Shown: positions 46,012-53,085 of the stretch, in pieces
How positions within the stretch are numbered: the first letter of the stretch is position 1
Layout of the letters: each line of letters opens with the position of its first letter
From: Brevundimonas naejangsanensis DSM 23858
Lineage (GTDB): Bacteria; Pseudomonadota; Alphaproteobacteria; Caulobacterales; Caulobacteraceae
Length of the DNA stretch: 64,000 nucleotides
Assembly (NCBI RefSeq): GCF_000421705.1
Contig: NZ_ATXN01000008.1
Coordinates: 62,001-126,000, forward strand
Direction: 5' to 3'
The notes under the pieces: model-generated
Told to the model about the DNA's origin: nothing
The model's input: only the letters and a program-made list of their open reading frames with translations
Databases searched by the model: none
Made by a program: the position numbers and the translations under genes

Positions 46012-46842
46012 ATGCCTGAGCCCATGCCCGCTTCTAACGACAGCCTCGATCCGCGCAAACCCCAAAGCGAAGAGGGTTTTTCACCCTTTGCTACCGATCG
46101 TGCCGAAGGGCCGAGCATTGATCCTGCCGATGTGGCGCGCTTTTCGGCCCAGGCGGCGGAGTGGTGGGACCCCAAAGGCCCCTTCGCCCCCCTGCATCGC
46201 TTCAATCCCGCGCGACTGAAATTCGTGCGCGACCGGGCGGCGGAGCACTTTGATCGCGACGTAAAGGCGCGCGCGCCGTTCGACGGCCTCAGCCTGATCG
46301 ACATCGGCTGCGGCGGCGGCCTGATCGCCGAACCGATGCGGCGCATGGGCTTTGAGGTCACGGCCATCGACGCCTCGTCCGAGAACATCGGCACCGCCCG
46401 CGCCCACGCCGATCAGGTCGGTCTGGACATCGCCTATCGCGCCGCCACGGTGGAGCAGATGGTGGAAGCGGGCGCCGGTCCGTTCGACGTGGTGCTGACG
46501 ATGGAGGTGATCGAGCACGTCGCTGATCCGGAGGCCTTCATTCGCGCCTGCTCGAAACTCATCAAGCCGGGCGGCATGATGATCGTCGCCACCCTGAACC
46601 GCACGCTGAAGGGGCTGCTGCTGGGCAAGGTCGCGGCGGAATATGTGCTGCGCTGGGTCCCGGCGGGCACCCACGACTGGCGTCAGTTCCTCAAGCCCGA
46701 CGAACTGCGCGCCATGCTGGACGGCGAACCCCTGACCGTCACCGGTCCCTATGGTCTGGCCTATGATCCGCTGAACGATCGCTGGAGCGAGGGCGACGAC
46801 GTGGGCATCAACTACATGATGATGGCGACCCGCGACGCATGA
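46012..46842 (+). CDS. ubiG: Ubiquinone biosynthesis O-methyltransferase
   Basis: UbiG carries out both O-methylations of ubiquinone synthesis. The 276-residue protein has the family N-terminal motif [22 protein letters not shown] near 50-70, the SAM-binding [15 protein letters not shown] near 95, the post-I Asp in [25 protein letters not shown] near 164 and the [10 protein letters not shown] segment. The ATG at 46012 has GAAGG upstream; ATG 46024 is an alternative. The stop overlaps the next gene's start by four bases (ATGA), coupling translation. Confidence 0.95.
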   Translation: MPEPMPASNDSLDPRKPQSEEGFSPFATDRAEGPSIDPADVARFSAQAAEWWDPKGPFAPLHRFNPARLKFVRDRAAEHFDRDVKARAPFDGLSLIDIGCGGGLIAEPMRRMGFEVTAIDASSENIGTARAHADQVGLDIAYRAATVEQMVEAGAGPFDVVLTMEVIEHVADPEAFIRACSKLIKPGGMMIVATLNRTLKGLLLGKVAAEYVLRWVPAGTHDWRQFLKPDELRAMLDGEPLTVTGPYGLAYDPLNDRWSEGDDVGINYMMMATRDA

Positions 46843-47384
46843 TCGGCCCGCGCCGCATCGTCCTGACCGGCGGTCCCGGCTCGGGCAAGACAACCTTGCT
46901 GGAGGCGCTGGCGGCGTCGGGCCATGCGACTATGCCCGAGGCCGGGCGCGCCATCATCCGCCGCCAGCAGGCCATCGACGGCGAGGCCCTGCCGTGGAAG
47001 GATCAGGCCCTGTTCGCCGAACTGATGCTGGACCGGGAGCTTGAGGCCCACGCCCGCGTAGGGGGCGCAGACGGGCCCGTCTTCTTCGATCGCGGCGTTC
47101 CGGACGTGGTGGGCTATCTGATGCTGTGCGGCCTGCCGATGCCGGCCCATATGGAGCGGGCCGCGCAAGACATCCGCTATGACCGGCGCGTCTTCATCGC
47201 CCCGGTCTGGCCCGAGATCTTCGGCCAGGACGCCGAGCGCAAACAGGATCTGGACGAAGCCCGCCGCACCTTCGACGCCATGGCCGAGACCTATCCGCGC
47301 TTCGGCTATCAACTGATTGAGCTGCCCAGGGCGCCCGTCGCCGAGCGCCTGGCCTTCGTGCTGAAGTCGCTTACAGCGGCCTGA
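46839..47384 (+). CDS. AAA-type ATPase (AAA_28-like) of unknown role
   Basis: A 181-residue cytoplasmic P-loop protein. Walker [10 protein letters not shown] is at residues 11-19, and [18 protein letters not shown] near 80-97 forms the Walker B-like region with a kinase-like DRG; a lid-like Arg-rich helix ([17 protein letters not shown]) follows. It resembles small AAA_28 / nucleoside or nucleotide kinase-like ATPases whose substrate is unknown. It overlaps ubiG by four bases, so it is made with UbiG; a functional link to ubiquinone synthesis is not shown. It ends convergently, overlapping the GNAT gene by 14 bases. Confidence 0.82.
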   Translation: MIGPRRIVLTGGPGSGKTTLLEALAASGHATMPEAGRAIIRRQQAIDGEALPWKDQALFAELMLDRELEAHARVGGADGPVFFDRGVPDVVGYLMLCGLPMPAHMERAAQDIRYDRRVFIAPVWPEIFGQDAERKQDLDEARRTFDAMAETYPRFGYQLIELPRAPVAERLAFVLKSLTAA

Positions 47385-47904
47385 CCATATAGCGGGCGTC
47401 GTCGCCGTAGCTCGCCAGCTTCTCGGCCATGCCCGGCGGGTTCTGAACCTCGAAACCGTTGCGCGCCCAGAAGCTTGATGCGTCGTTGACCGCGACCAGC
47501 GCCACCGACGGCCAGCCCGCCGCTCTAGCCTGTTCGGCCAGACGCTCGACCACGGGCCGGGTGTGGCCGCCGCCGCGCGTGTAGGGGTGCAGGGCCAGAT
47601 CGTGCAGATAAACCACCTCGGCCTCGGCGGGGATGGCGTCGATCAGCACGTTCAGCGCCGGGGCGGCGTTCAGCACCCACGGATAGGCCACCAGATAGCC
47701 CATGATCGATCCGTCATCGGCGGCGAGCACGAAGCAGCCCTCGGGGTACAACTGCAGACGGTTGGCGAAGCAGGCGCGCTCTTCCGGATGGTCGGGGAAG
47801 GACAGCTGGGCCACCGCGACCACGCCGTCGAGGTCGTCCGGCGTCATGGCCCGCCAGGTCAGAGGGGACAGCGGGCGTTCAGCTCCGCCCTGTTGAATCG
47901 CCAT
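47371..47904 (-). CDS. GNAT family N-acetyltransferase
   Basis: A 177-residue acetyl-CoA-dependent N-acetyltransferase. The fold is visible as the N-terminal strand LTWRAMTPDDLDGVVAVAQ (15-33), the central VVYLHDLALHPYTRGGGHTRPVVERL with the acetyl-CoA-binding RGGGH loop near 112-116, and the C-terminal SFWARNGFEVQ strand. The substrate is unknown. The ATG at 47904 has GGAG nine bases upstream and overlaps the end of the DUF6265 gene by 46 bases; an internal ATG at 47847 would remove the overlap but drop the first strand. Confidence 0.85.
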   Translation of the reverse strand: MAIQQGGAERPLSPLTWRAMTPDDLDGVVAVAQLSFPDHPEERACFANRLQLYPEGCFVLAADDGSIMGYLVAYPWVLNAAPALNVLIDAIPAEAEVVYLHDLALHPYTRGGGHTRPVVERLAEQARAAGWPSVALVAVNDASSFWARNGFEVQNPPGMAEKLASYGDDARYMVRPL

Positions 47905-48329
47905 TGCACGCTCCGGTTCTCGTCGTCGTCCGCCCCTTCGATCCGGGCGGTCAGTATCTCCCCCAAAGGGCCGTCGGGGCGTTCATAGATGATGCGGTGC
48001 GGAAAGTCGTTGTCCGGATTGGCGAAAACCGCCCGCTGCGGGCCGCTGTCGATCAGACGGAAGGAGGTCGCGGGCGCCCCGTCGGGCTGGGCGAAATAGG
48101 CCAGGCCGCCGTCCTTCATGGGGGCGATGCGCGCGCTCTCGAAGCCGCTGCGGCCATTGCGCACAGTCACCGAGTGGCCGACGATCAGCCCCGCGCGCGG
48201 GTCGCTCCAGGTCTCGGACGCCTCGCGCCCGCCGGAGCAGTCCAGCCAATAGCCCGCCAGCCACGACAGGTCGGGCGCAGGCGCGGCGGTCTGCAACAGG
48301 GCGGCGGCCAGCAGGCTGGAAACGGACAT
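47859..48329 (-). CDS. DUF6265 family exported protein
   Basis: A 156-residue protein with a short signal peptide (SSLLAAALLQTAAPAP) and the DUF6265 features LSWLAGYWLDCSGG, ETWSDPRAGLIVGHSV, FFAQPDG-type strand and FANPDNDFPHRIIYE. The fold is probably a lipocalin-like beta barrel (family knowledge); ligand and function are unknown. The ATG at 48329 has GGAGGGAAG upstream; an in-frame ATG six codons earlier is less likely. It sits in a minus-strand block between the AraC regulator and the GNAT gene. Confidence 0.78.
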   Translation of the reverse strand: MSVSSLLAAALLQTAAPAPDLSWLAGYWLDCSGGREASETWSDPRAGLIVGHSVTVRNGRSGFESARIAPMKDGGLAYFAQPDGAPATSFRLIDSGPQRAVFANPDNDFPHRIIYERPDGPLGEILTARIEGADDDENRSVQWRFNRAELNARCPL

Positions 48330-48371
48330 GGGTTCTTCCCTCCACAAGGACGGAGGAAGGTTACGCCGCCC

Positions 48372-49181
48372 TCACGGCGCAGGCTTGTAGGAATGCGACG
48401 CCAGCCGTCGCGCCAACTCTGCCTGTTCGCGCGCCCAGGCAGTGGCGGTGCAGCCCAGGAAGCGACGGAAGTCGCGCGCCATCTGCGGCTGGTCGAAATA
48501 GCCTGCGGCCAGACCCGCCTCCAGCCAGGAGGCCGCGTCGGCCTCCTCGCCCATCGCATGATCGAAGATGCGGCGAAAGCGGAAGACCGAGCGCAGGGTG
48601 CGCGGCGCCACGCCGACGCGATCGCGGAACCGGCGTTGCAGGGCGCGGCGCTCGGCGGGACTCAAAGGCGGCCCCTCAAGATCGCTCTCGGCGGCGGCGA
48701 CCTGGGCGCGAACGGCAGGGTCAATGCGCCAATCGCTCGCTCCGCGCTGATTCTCCAGCCAGGCGCCCAGTGCGGCGGCCTGCCCCGCCGGATCGCCCGG
48801 CGGCGCCGTGAAACCGTCCAGCCGGGCCACGAGGTCCAGCCGTTGGTCCGTCGCCTCGATCAGGGGGCGGCCGAGAAACTCCCGCGCGCCGTCCGGCTCG
48901 AACTTGGCGGCGACGATCTCGACCGGCCCCACTGGACGAATGGCCATGGGCCGGGTCATCTGACCGGCGAAGATCACCGACGGCTGAAGGCGGAAGACGC
49001 CGTCGACGTCCTGCTCCTCATAGGGGGCGGCCAGATCGACGATCAGTTCAGGACAGCCGTCCGGCGCGATACGCTGCACCCCGCCGCTGGGGCGCGGCGC
49101 GGCGTAGGTCCACAGCAGACGCACGAAAGGCCTCAAGGCGTCGGGCGGGGCGAATTCCTTGTAACGCTCCCCCTCCCCCAT
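48372..49181 (-). CDS. AraC family transcriptional regulator
   Basis: A 269-residue regulator with an N-terminal DUF6597-like beta domain (about 1-120; FAPPDALRPFVRLLWTYAAPR) and a C-terminal AraC HTH domain (about 165-262): LSPAERRALQRRFRDRVGVAPRTLRSVFRFRRIF is the first HTH and GLAAGYFDQPQMARDFRRFLGCTATAW the second. The ligand is unknown. It starts six bases after the DUF1178 stop and precedes DUF6265 by 42, so it may be co-transcribed and may control its neighbours (inference). Confidence 0.88.
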   Translation of the reverse strand: MGEGERYKEFAPPDALRPFVRLLWTYAAPRPSGGVQRIAPDGCPELIVDLAAPYEEQDVDGVFRLQPSVIFAGQMTRPMAIRPVGPVEIVAAKFEPDGAREFLGRPLIEATDQRLDLVARLDGFTAPPGDPAGQAAALGAWLENQRGASDWRIDPAVRAQVAAAESDLEGPPLSPAERRALQRRFRDRVGVAPRTLRSVFRFRRIFDHAMGEEADAASWLEAGLAAGYFDQPQMARDFRRFLGCTATAWAREQAELARRLASHSYKPAP

Positions 49182-49187
49182 CTGCGG

Positions 49188-49631
49188 TCAGTTCGCCTTC
49201 TTGGGGTCGGGCGGCAGGCTGGGCAGCGGGGCGCAGGGCACGCCGTCGTCCTTCAGCTTCTTCACCTCGGCGGGGGTGGCCTCGCCGTAGATTTCGCGCT
49301 TTTCAGAGCGGCCCTCGTGGATGTCGCGGGCCTCGCGGGCGAAGGCGTCGCCGACGTAGTCGAAATTCTGCTGGACATGGTCCCGCACCTCACGCGCCGC
49401 CTGCATCATCATCGACTGCATCTGCTTCAGAGCTTCAGGTTTCAGGGCGTCGGGCGCGGTCTTCTTCGTGCCGGAGACGGCCGGGGCCATGATCTGCTTT
49501 CTCACGGCCGTCGAGCCGCAAAAGGGGCATTCGACCAGGCCGCGCGCCGCCTGATCGTCGTAGTCGGACGAGGAGCCGAACCAAGCCTCGAAGCCGTGGT
49601 CTTGGTCGCAGGAGAGGGCGTAACGGATCAT
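49188..49631 (-). CDS. DUF1178 family protein
   Basis: A 147-residue protein of the DUF1178 family, widespread in Alphaproteobacteria, function unknown. It opens MIRYALSCDQDHGFEAWFGSSSDYD and holds ECPFCGSTAVRKQIMAP (34-50), so C8 with the CPFC pair may bind zinc. The middle is Met- and Gln-rich helix (residues 65-95). Its start overlaps the nitrilase stop by four bases, and this nitrilase-DUF1178-grxC-comF grouping is common in the class. Confidence 0.87.
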   Translation of the reverse strand: MIRYALSCDQDHGFEAWFGSSSDYDDQAARGLVECPFCGSTAVRKQIMAPAVSGTKKTAPDALKPEALKQMQSMMMQAAREVRDHVQQNFDYVGDAFAREARDIHEGRSEKREIYGEATPAEVKKLKDDGVPCAPLPSLPPDPKKAN

Positions 49632-50467
49632 AGGGGCAGGTCGAAGTCGCGGTCATGGCGCAGGGCGGGCACGCTGGCGCGCGCCTTCTCCACGGCCTGA
49701 AGGTCCAGCCGGGCGTGCAGGACGCCCGGTTCATCGTGGTCGAAGCGGGCGATGACCTCGCCCCACGGCCCGATGACCACAGAGCGGCCCCAGGTCTGGC
49801 GGCCGTCCTCATGCGTGCCGCCCTGGGCTGGCGCCAGCACGAAGGCGCCCGTCTCGATGGCGCGCGCGCGCAGCAAGGTCTCCCAGTGCGCCTCGCCGGT
49901 CGGGCGGGTGAAGGCCGCGGGAACGGCGATCAGGCCGGCGCCCGCCTTAGCCAGGGCGCGGTGCAGGTGCGGGAACCGCAGATCGTAGCAGATGGTCAGG
50001 CCCAGACCGCCCCAAGGGGTATCGGCGACCACCGCCGCCTCGCCCGGCCTGATCGAGGCGCTTTCGCGATAGGTCTCGCCGCCCGGCAGGTCGACGTCGA
50101 AGACATGCAGCTTGTCATAGCGCGCCGTGATCGCCCCGCTGGGGTCGATCAGCAGTGACCGGTTGGCGGCGCGCGGATCGTCCGCCACGCCCGAACGGAC
50201 GATGGCCGAGCCGACCAGCAGCCAGACGCCCAGCTCGGCGGCCAGGGCCTTGAGCCCGGCGACGGCGGGATCGGCGCCCTCGTCCGACAGGGCGGCGTCG
50301 CGCAAAGCCCGGCGCTGTTCGAGGAAATTGGTCCCCTCGGGCGTCAGAATCAGTTGCGCGCCTCCGGCCGCCGCCTGACGGATCAGGGGCTCGACATGCG
50401 CCAGCCCTGCGGCCGCCGTCGCCGGCGTCCGCGTCTGGATCAGCGCCATGTCGAGCGTGTCGGTCAT
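49628..50467 (-). CDS. Carbon-nitrogen hydrolase (nitrilase superfamily)
   Basis: A 279-residue C-N hydrolase. The catalytic triad is E44 (LTPEGTNF), K119 (RYDKLHVFD) and C160 (GLTICYDLRFP), and the MALIQTRT start and the GGTHEDGRQTWGRSVVIGPWG segment are typical. The Nit2/omega-amidase or deaminated-glutathione amidase subgroup is the best guess; this is consistent with the glutaredoxin gene directly upstream (zero spacing) but not proven. It overlaps DUF1178 by four bases. Confidence 0.9.
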   Translation of the reverse strand: MTDTLDMALIQTRTPATAAAGLAHVEPLIRQAAAGGAQLILTPEGTNFLEQRRALRDAALSDEGADPAVAGLKALAAELGVWLLVGSAIVRSGVADDPRAANRSLLIDPSGAITARYDKLHVFDVDLPGGETYRESASIRPGEAAVVADTPWGGLGLTICYDLRFPHLHRALAKAGAGLIAVPAAFTRPTGEAHWETLLRARAIETGAFVLAPAQGGTHEDGRQTWGRSVVIGPWGEVIARFDHDEPGVLHARLDLQAVEKARASVPALRHDRDFDLPL

Positions 50468-50725
50468 TTAAGCCGCCAGCAGGGCGTCCAGCTCGCCCTT
50501 GCGGTCCAGGGCGTGGATGTCGTCCGAGCCGCCGACGTGTTTTCCGTCGATGAAGATCTGCGGGAAGGTGGCGGCGCCGCCCGAGCGCTCGACCATCTCG
50601 GCCTTCTTCTCCGGGTCGTTGGAGGCGACGATGTTGGTATAGGCCGCGCCCTTGCGGTCCAGCAGGGCCATGGCGCGGATGCAGTAGGGGCAGCCGGGTT
50701 TGGTGTAGAGAACGACTTCGGCCAA
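50468..50725 (-). CDS. grxC: Glutaredoxin 3 (GrxC), probable TTG start
   Basis: An 85-residue dithiol glutaredoxin with the redox motif C12-P-Y-C15, the cis-Pro loop ATFPQIFIDG and the glutathione-binding GGSDD. It reduces disulfides with glutathione in the cytoplasm. I place the start at the TTG 50725 because AGGAG (50732-50736 on the plus strand reads CTCCT) lies six bases upstream and because it yields the standard 85-residue family length. An ATG 39 bases upstream (50764) would add 13 residues before the first strand. Nitrilase follows with no gap. Confidence 0.9.
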   Translation of the reverse strand: MAEVVLYTKPGCPYCIRAMALLDRKGAAYTNIVASNDPEKKAEMVERSGGAATFPQIFIDGKHVGGSDDIHALDRKGELDALLAA

Positions 50726-50760
50726 GGGGAGCTCCTGAAGGCTGAGGGGAAGACTTCCCT

Positions 50761-51567
50761 TCACTTAAGCGGTTCGCGCGCGTTTTTCACCCTCGCGATG
50801 ACGGCCAGGTCCACGGCGCGCGCTCCCGCCTCCAGCAAGACCCGCGCGCAGGCCTCGGCCGTGGCGCCCGTGGTCAGCACGTCGTCGATCAGAAGCAAGC
50901 GTCGCCCCTTGATGCGCCTGCGCCCGGCCTCGGTCACGGCGAAGGCCGCCTTGACGTTCAGCTGCCGTCCGCGCGCGGACTTGCCGCCCTGGCTGGCGGT
51001 CGGCAGGGGGCGGATCAGGGCGTCAGGCAGATAGTCGAGCCGCGCCGCGCGGGCCAGCGGCCGGGCGATCTCGGCAGCCTGATTGAAACGGCGCGACAAC
51101 AGGCGGGCGCGGTGCAGGGGCACGGGGACCACGGCGTCCGCCGTCTCGATCAGGGGCGCCGCCGCGCGGCTGATCCAGCGGGCGAACAGGGGGGCGAACT
51201 GCTGCTGGTCGCCGTGCTTGAACTTCAGGATGATCCCGCGCGACGCCTCGTCATAGACGCAGGCCGCCCGCGCCCGGTCAAAGGCGTAGGGACTGGTCGC
51301 GCAGGCCGCGCACCGGTCCGCCGCGAAGTCGCCGCCGTCATATTCGAACGCCGCGCCGCAGCCGTCGCATACCGGCGCCTCCAGAAAGGCCACCCGGCTC
51401 CAGGCGTCGGGCGACAGGCCCGCAGAAGCCGCCGCCTCGCGGCTGTCGTGAGCGAGCGGCGGCAGCAGAATATCCAGCAGACCCCGGCCCGCATGGCGCG
51501 CGCCGGATGCTAAAGGCGAGCTCACGCCTTTCAATCGACCTCGCCAGCCCCCATCCTGAACCGACAT
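50761..51567 (-). CDS. comF: ComF family phosphoribosyltransferase-like protein
   Basis: A 268-residue protein with an N-terminal zinc ribbon (C67, C70, C86, C89: VCDGCGAAF, RCAACA) and a type I phosphoribosyltransferase fold with the PRPP loop LLLIDDVLTTGATAEAC near 225. ComF is needed for DNA uptake in naturally competent bacteria; in others its role is unclear. The ATG at 51567 shares two bases with the ATG of the divergent methyltransferase (CATG at 51565-51568). Upstream in-frame codons have no family similarity. First gene of the minus block ending at GNAT. Confidence 0.88.
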   Translation of the reverse strand: MSVQDGGWRGRLKGVSSPLASGARHAGRGLLDILLPPLAHDSREAAASAGLSPDAWSRVAFLEAPVCDGCGAAFEYDGGDFAADRCAACATSPYAFDRARAACVYDEASRGIILKFKHGDQQQFAPLFARWISRAAAPLIETADAVVPVPLHRARLLSRRFNQAAEIARPLARAARLDYLPDALIRPLPTASQGGKSARGRQLNVKAAFAVTEAGRRRIKGRRLLLIDDVLTTGATAEACARVLLEAGARAVDLAVIARVKNAREPLK

Positions 51568-52462
51568 GAGCGCCCCCTCTCCCTCCTCCGGTCCCCCGAT
51601 CATCTTCGACGCCGCCCGCCGCGCCGCGCGTCTGAGCCGCGCCGAGCGACACTTCCCCGACGCCGATTTCCTGCATCTGCGCGCCGCCGACAATGCGGTG
51701 AACAGCCTCGAAGTGATCCTGCGCGAGTTTCAGACGCCCGTCGACCTGTCGCCCCACCCCGGCGTCTTCGCCCGCGCCCTGGCCGACAGCCCGGCGCGCG
51801 AACGGGTGGCTGAGGTCCGTGCTGTCGGCTCGACGGCCGAACGCGCCGCGCCCGGCGCGGGGCCGCTGGGGCTGGAGGACGGATCAGCCGATCTGATCGT
51901 CAACCTGCTGGGCCTGCACTGGGCCAACGACCTGCCGGGCGCGCTGAGCCAGATCCGCCGGGCGCTGAAGCCGGACGGTCTGTTCGTCGCCAGCCTGTTC
52001 GGGGCGGCGACGCTGAAGGAGTTGCGCGGCGTGCTGACCGAGGCGGAGCTGGAGGTCAACGGCGGCGCCCAGGCGCGCGTCTCGCCCTTCGCCGACGGCT
52101 TCGACGGGGCGGCCCTGCTGCAACGGGCCGGGTTCGCCCTGCCGGTGACGGACGTGGACCGGGTGACCGTGCGCTATGGCGACCCCTTCGCCCTGATGCG
52201 CGACCTGCGGGCGATGGGCGAGACCAATGTGCTGGCCGGGCCCATTCGACCGCTGAGCCGCGCCGTGCTGGCTCGCGCGGCCCAGCTCTACGCCGAGCGC
52301 CACGCCGAGGCGGACGGACGCATCCCCGCCACCTTCGAAATGGTTCACCTGGCCGGGTGGGCGCCGCACGAGAGCCAACAGAAGCCCGCCAGGCGCGGCT
52401 CGGCAAAGACGCGTCTGGCCGATGCGTTGGGCGTCAGGGAGCAGACCGGCGAGGAAGGCTGA
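51566..52462 (+). CDS. SAM-dependent methyltransferase domain protein, NDUFAF5-like
   Basis: A 298-residue class I methyltransferase-fold protein resembling mitochondrial NDUFAF5, which hydroxylates an Arg of the complex I subunit NDUFS7, and BioC. The family N terminus IFDAARRAARLSRAERHFPDADFL is at 13-36, the divergent cofactor region at about 90-125, LIVNLLGLHWANDLPGALSQIRRALKPDGLFVASLFG near 108-148, and the C-terminal IPATFEMVHLAGWAPHESQQKPARRGSA is characteristic of the alphaproteobacterial group. The classic GxGxG is not obvious. Divergent from comF. Confidence 0.85.
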   Translation: MSAPSPSSGPPIIFDAARRAARLSRAERHFPDADFLHLRAADNAVNSLEVILREFQTPVDLSPHPGVFARALADSPARERVAEVRAVGSTAERAAPGAGPLGLEDGSADLIVNLLGLHWANDLPGALSQIRRALKPDGLFVASLFGAATLKELRGVLTEAELEVNGGAQARVSPFADGFDGAALLQRAGFALPVTDVDRVTVRYGDPFALMRDLRAMGETNVLAGPIRPLSRAVLARAAQLYAERHAEADGRIPATFEMVHLAGWAPHESQQKPARRGSAKTRLADALGVREQTGEEG

Positions 52463-52465
52463 CCG

Positions 52466-52642
52466 TCAGCTTCCGGCGGCGAGCACGAACTGGCTGACCT
52501 TGCCGTAAATCACTTCCATCCGCCCGGAGAAGGCGCCGAGCGCGGCCAGGACCACCATGCCGATCAGGCCGCAGATCAGGCCGTATTCGACAGCGGTGGC
52601 GCCGCCTTCGTCGCGGAGCAGCCGGTGGATGAAACCCTTCAC
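52466..52642 (-). CDS. flp: Flp family type IVb pilin
   Basis: A 58-residue prepilin: basic leader MKGFIHRLLRDEGG, then ATAVEYGLI followed by a hydrophobic helix (about 20-38). Cleavage by the Tad prepilin peptidase is expected after G14, leaving Glu at +5 (E19) and the conserved Tyr 20. Flp pilins build the thin Tad/Cpa adhesive pili. The start is GTG with GGGGAGG six bases upstream. It follows mutT by 26 bases and so ends the ppiC-argJ-mutT unit; no tad/cpa genes are in the window. Confidence 0.85.
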   Translation of the reverse strand: MKGFIHRLLRDEGGATAVEYGLICGLIGMVVLAALGAFSGRMEVIYGKVSQFVLAAGS

Positions 52643-52668
52643 GCCCGGCCTCCCCTGTCGTCGGCCCG

Positions 52669-53085
52669 TCAGAGCAGATCGCGCAACCAGGCGATCAGCG
52701 GTTCATCGGCCGGAGGCATGGGGTAGGCCGACAGCTTGTCACGCTTCACCCAGGCCAGGCCCGCATGCTCGCGCGCCTCGACCACGCCGGACCAGCGCCG
52801 GCACAGATATAGTGGCATCAACAGGTGAAACGATTCGTAAGCGTGACTGGTAAACACGAAGGGGGCCAGGCAGGCCTCCTTCACGTCGATGCCCAGTTCT
52901 TCCTTCAGCTCGCGGATCAGGGCCGTCTCGGGCCGTTCGCCCGGCTCGACCTTGCCGCCGGGGAATTCCCACAGACCCGCCAACTGCTTGCCCTCGGGGC
53001 GTTTGGCGATCAGCACCCGGCCGTCTGGATCAATCAGGGCGACGGCGACGACGAGGACGGTGGGAACGGCGGGCGTCTCGCTCAC
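52669..53085 (-). CDS. mutT: MutT-type (deoxy)nucleoside triphosphate pyrophosphohydrolase
   Basis: It removes 8-oxo-dGTP and similar oxidised nucleotides from the pool. The 138-residue Nudix protein has a complete box at residues 44-66 (G-x5-E-x7-REL-x-EE-x-G-I) and the MutT-type LIAKRPEGKQLAGLWEFPGG before it; the WEFPGG and the C-terminal AWVKRDKLSAYPMPPAD segment are characteristic of MutT. The ATG overlaps the argJ stop by four bases, giving translational coupling. Flp pilin follows. Confidence 0.92.
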   Translation of the reverse strand: MSETPAVPTVLVVAVALIDPDGRVLIAKRPEGKQLAGLWEFPGGKVEPGERPETALIRELKEELGIDVKEACLAPFVFTSHAYESFHLLMPLYLCRRWSGVVEAREHAGLAWVKRDKLSAYPMPPADEPLIAWLRDLL

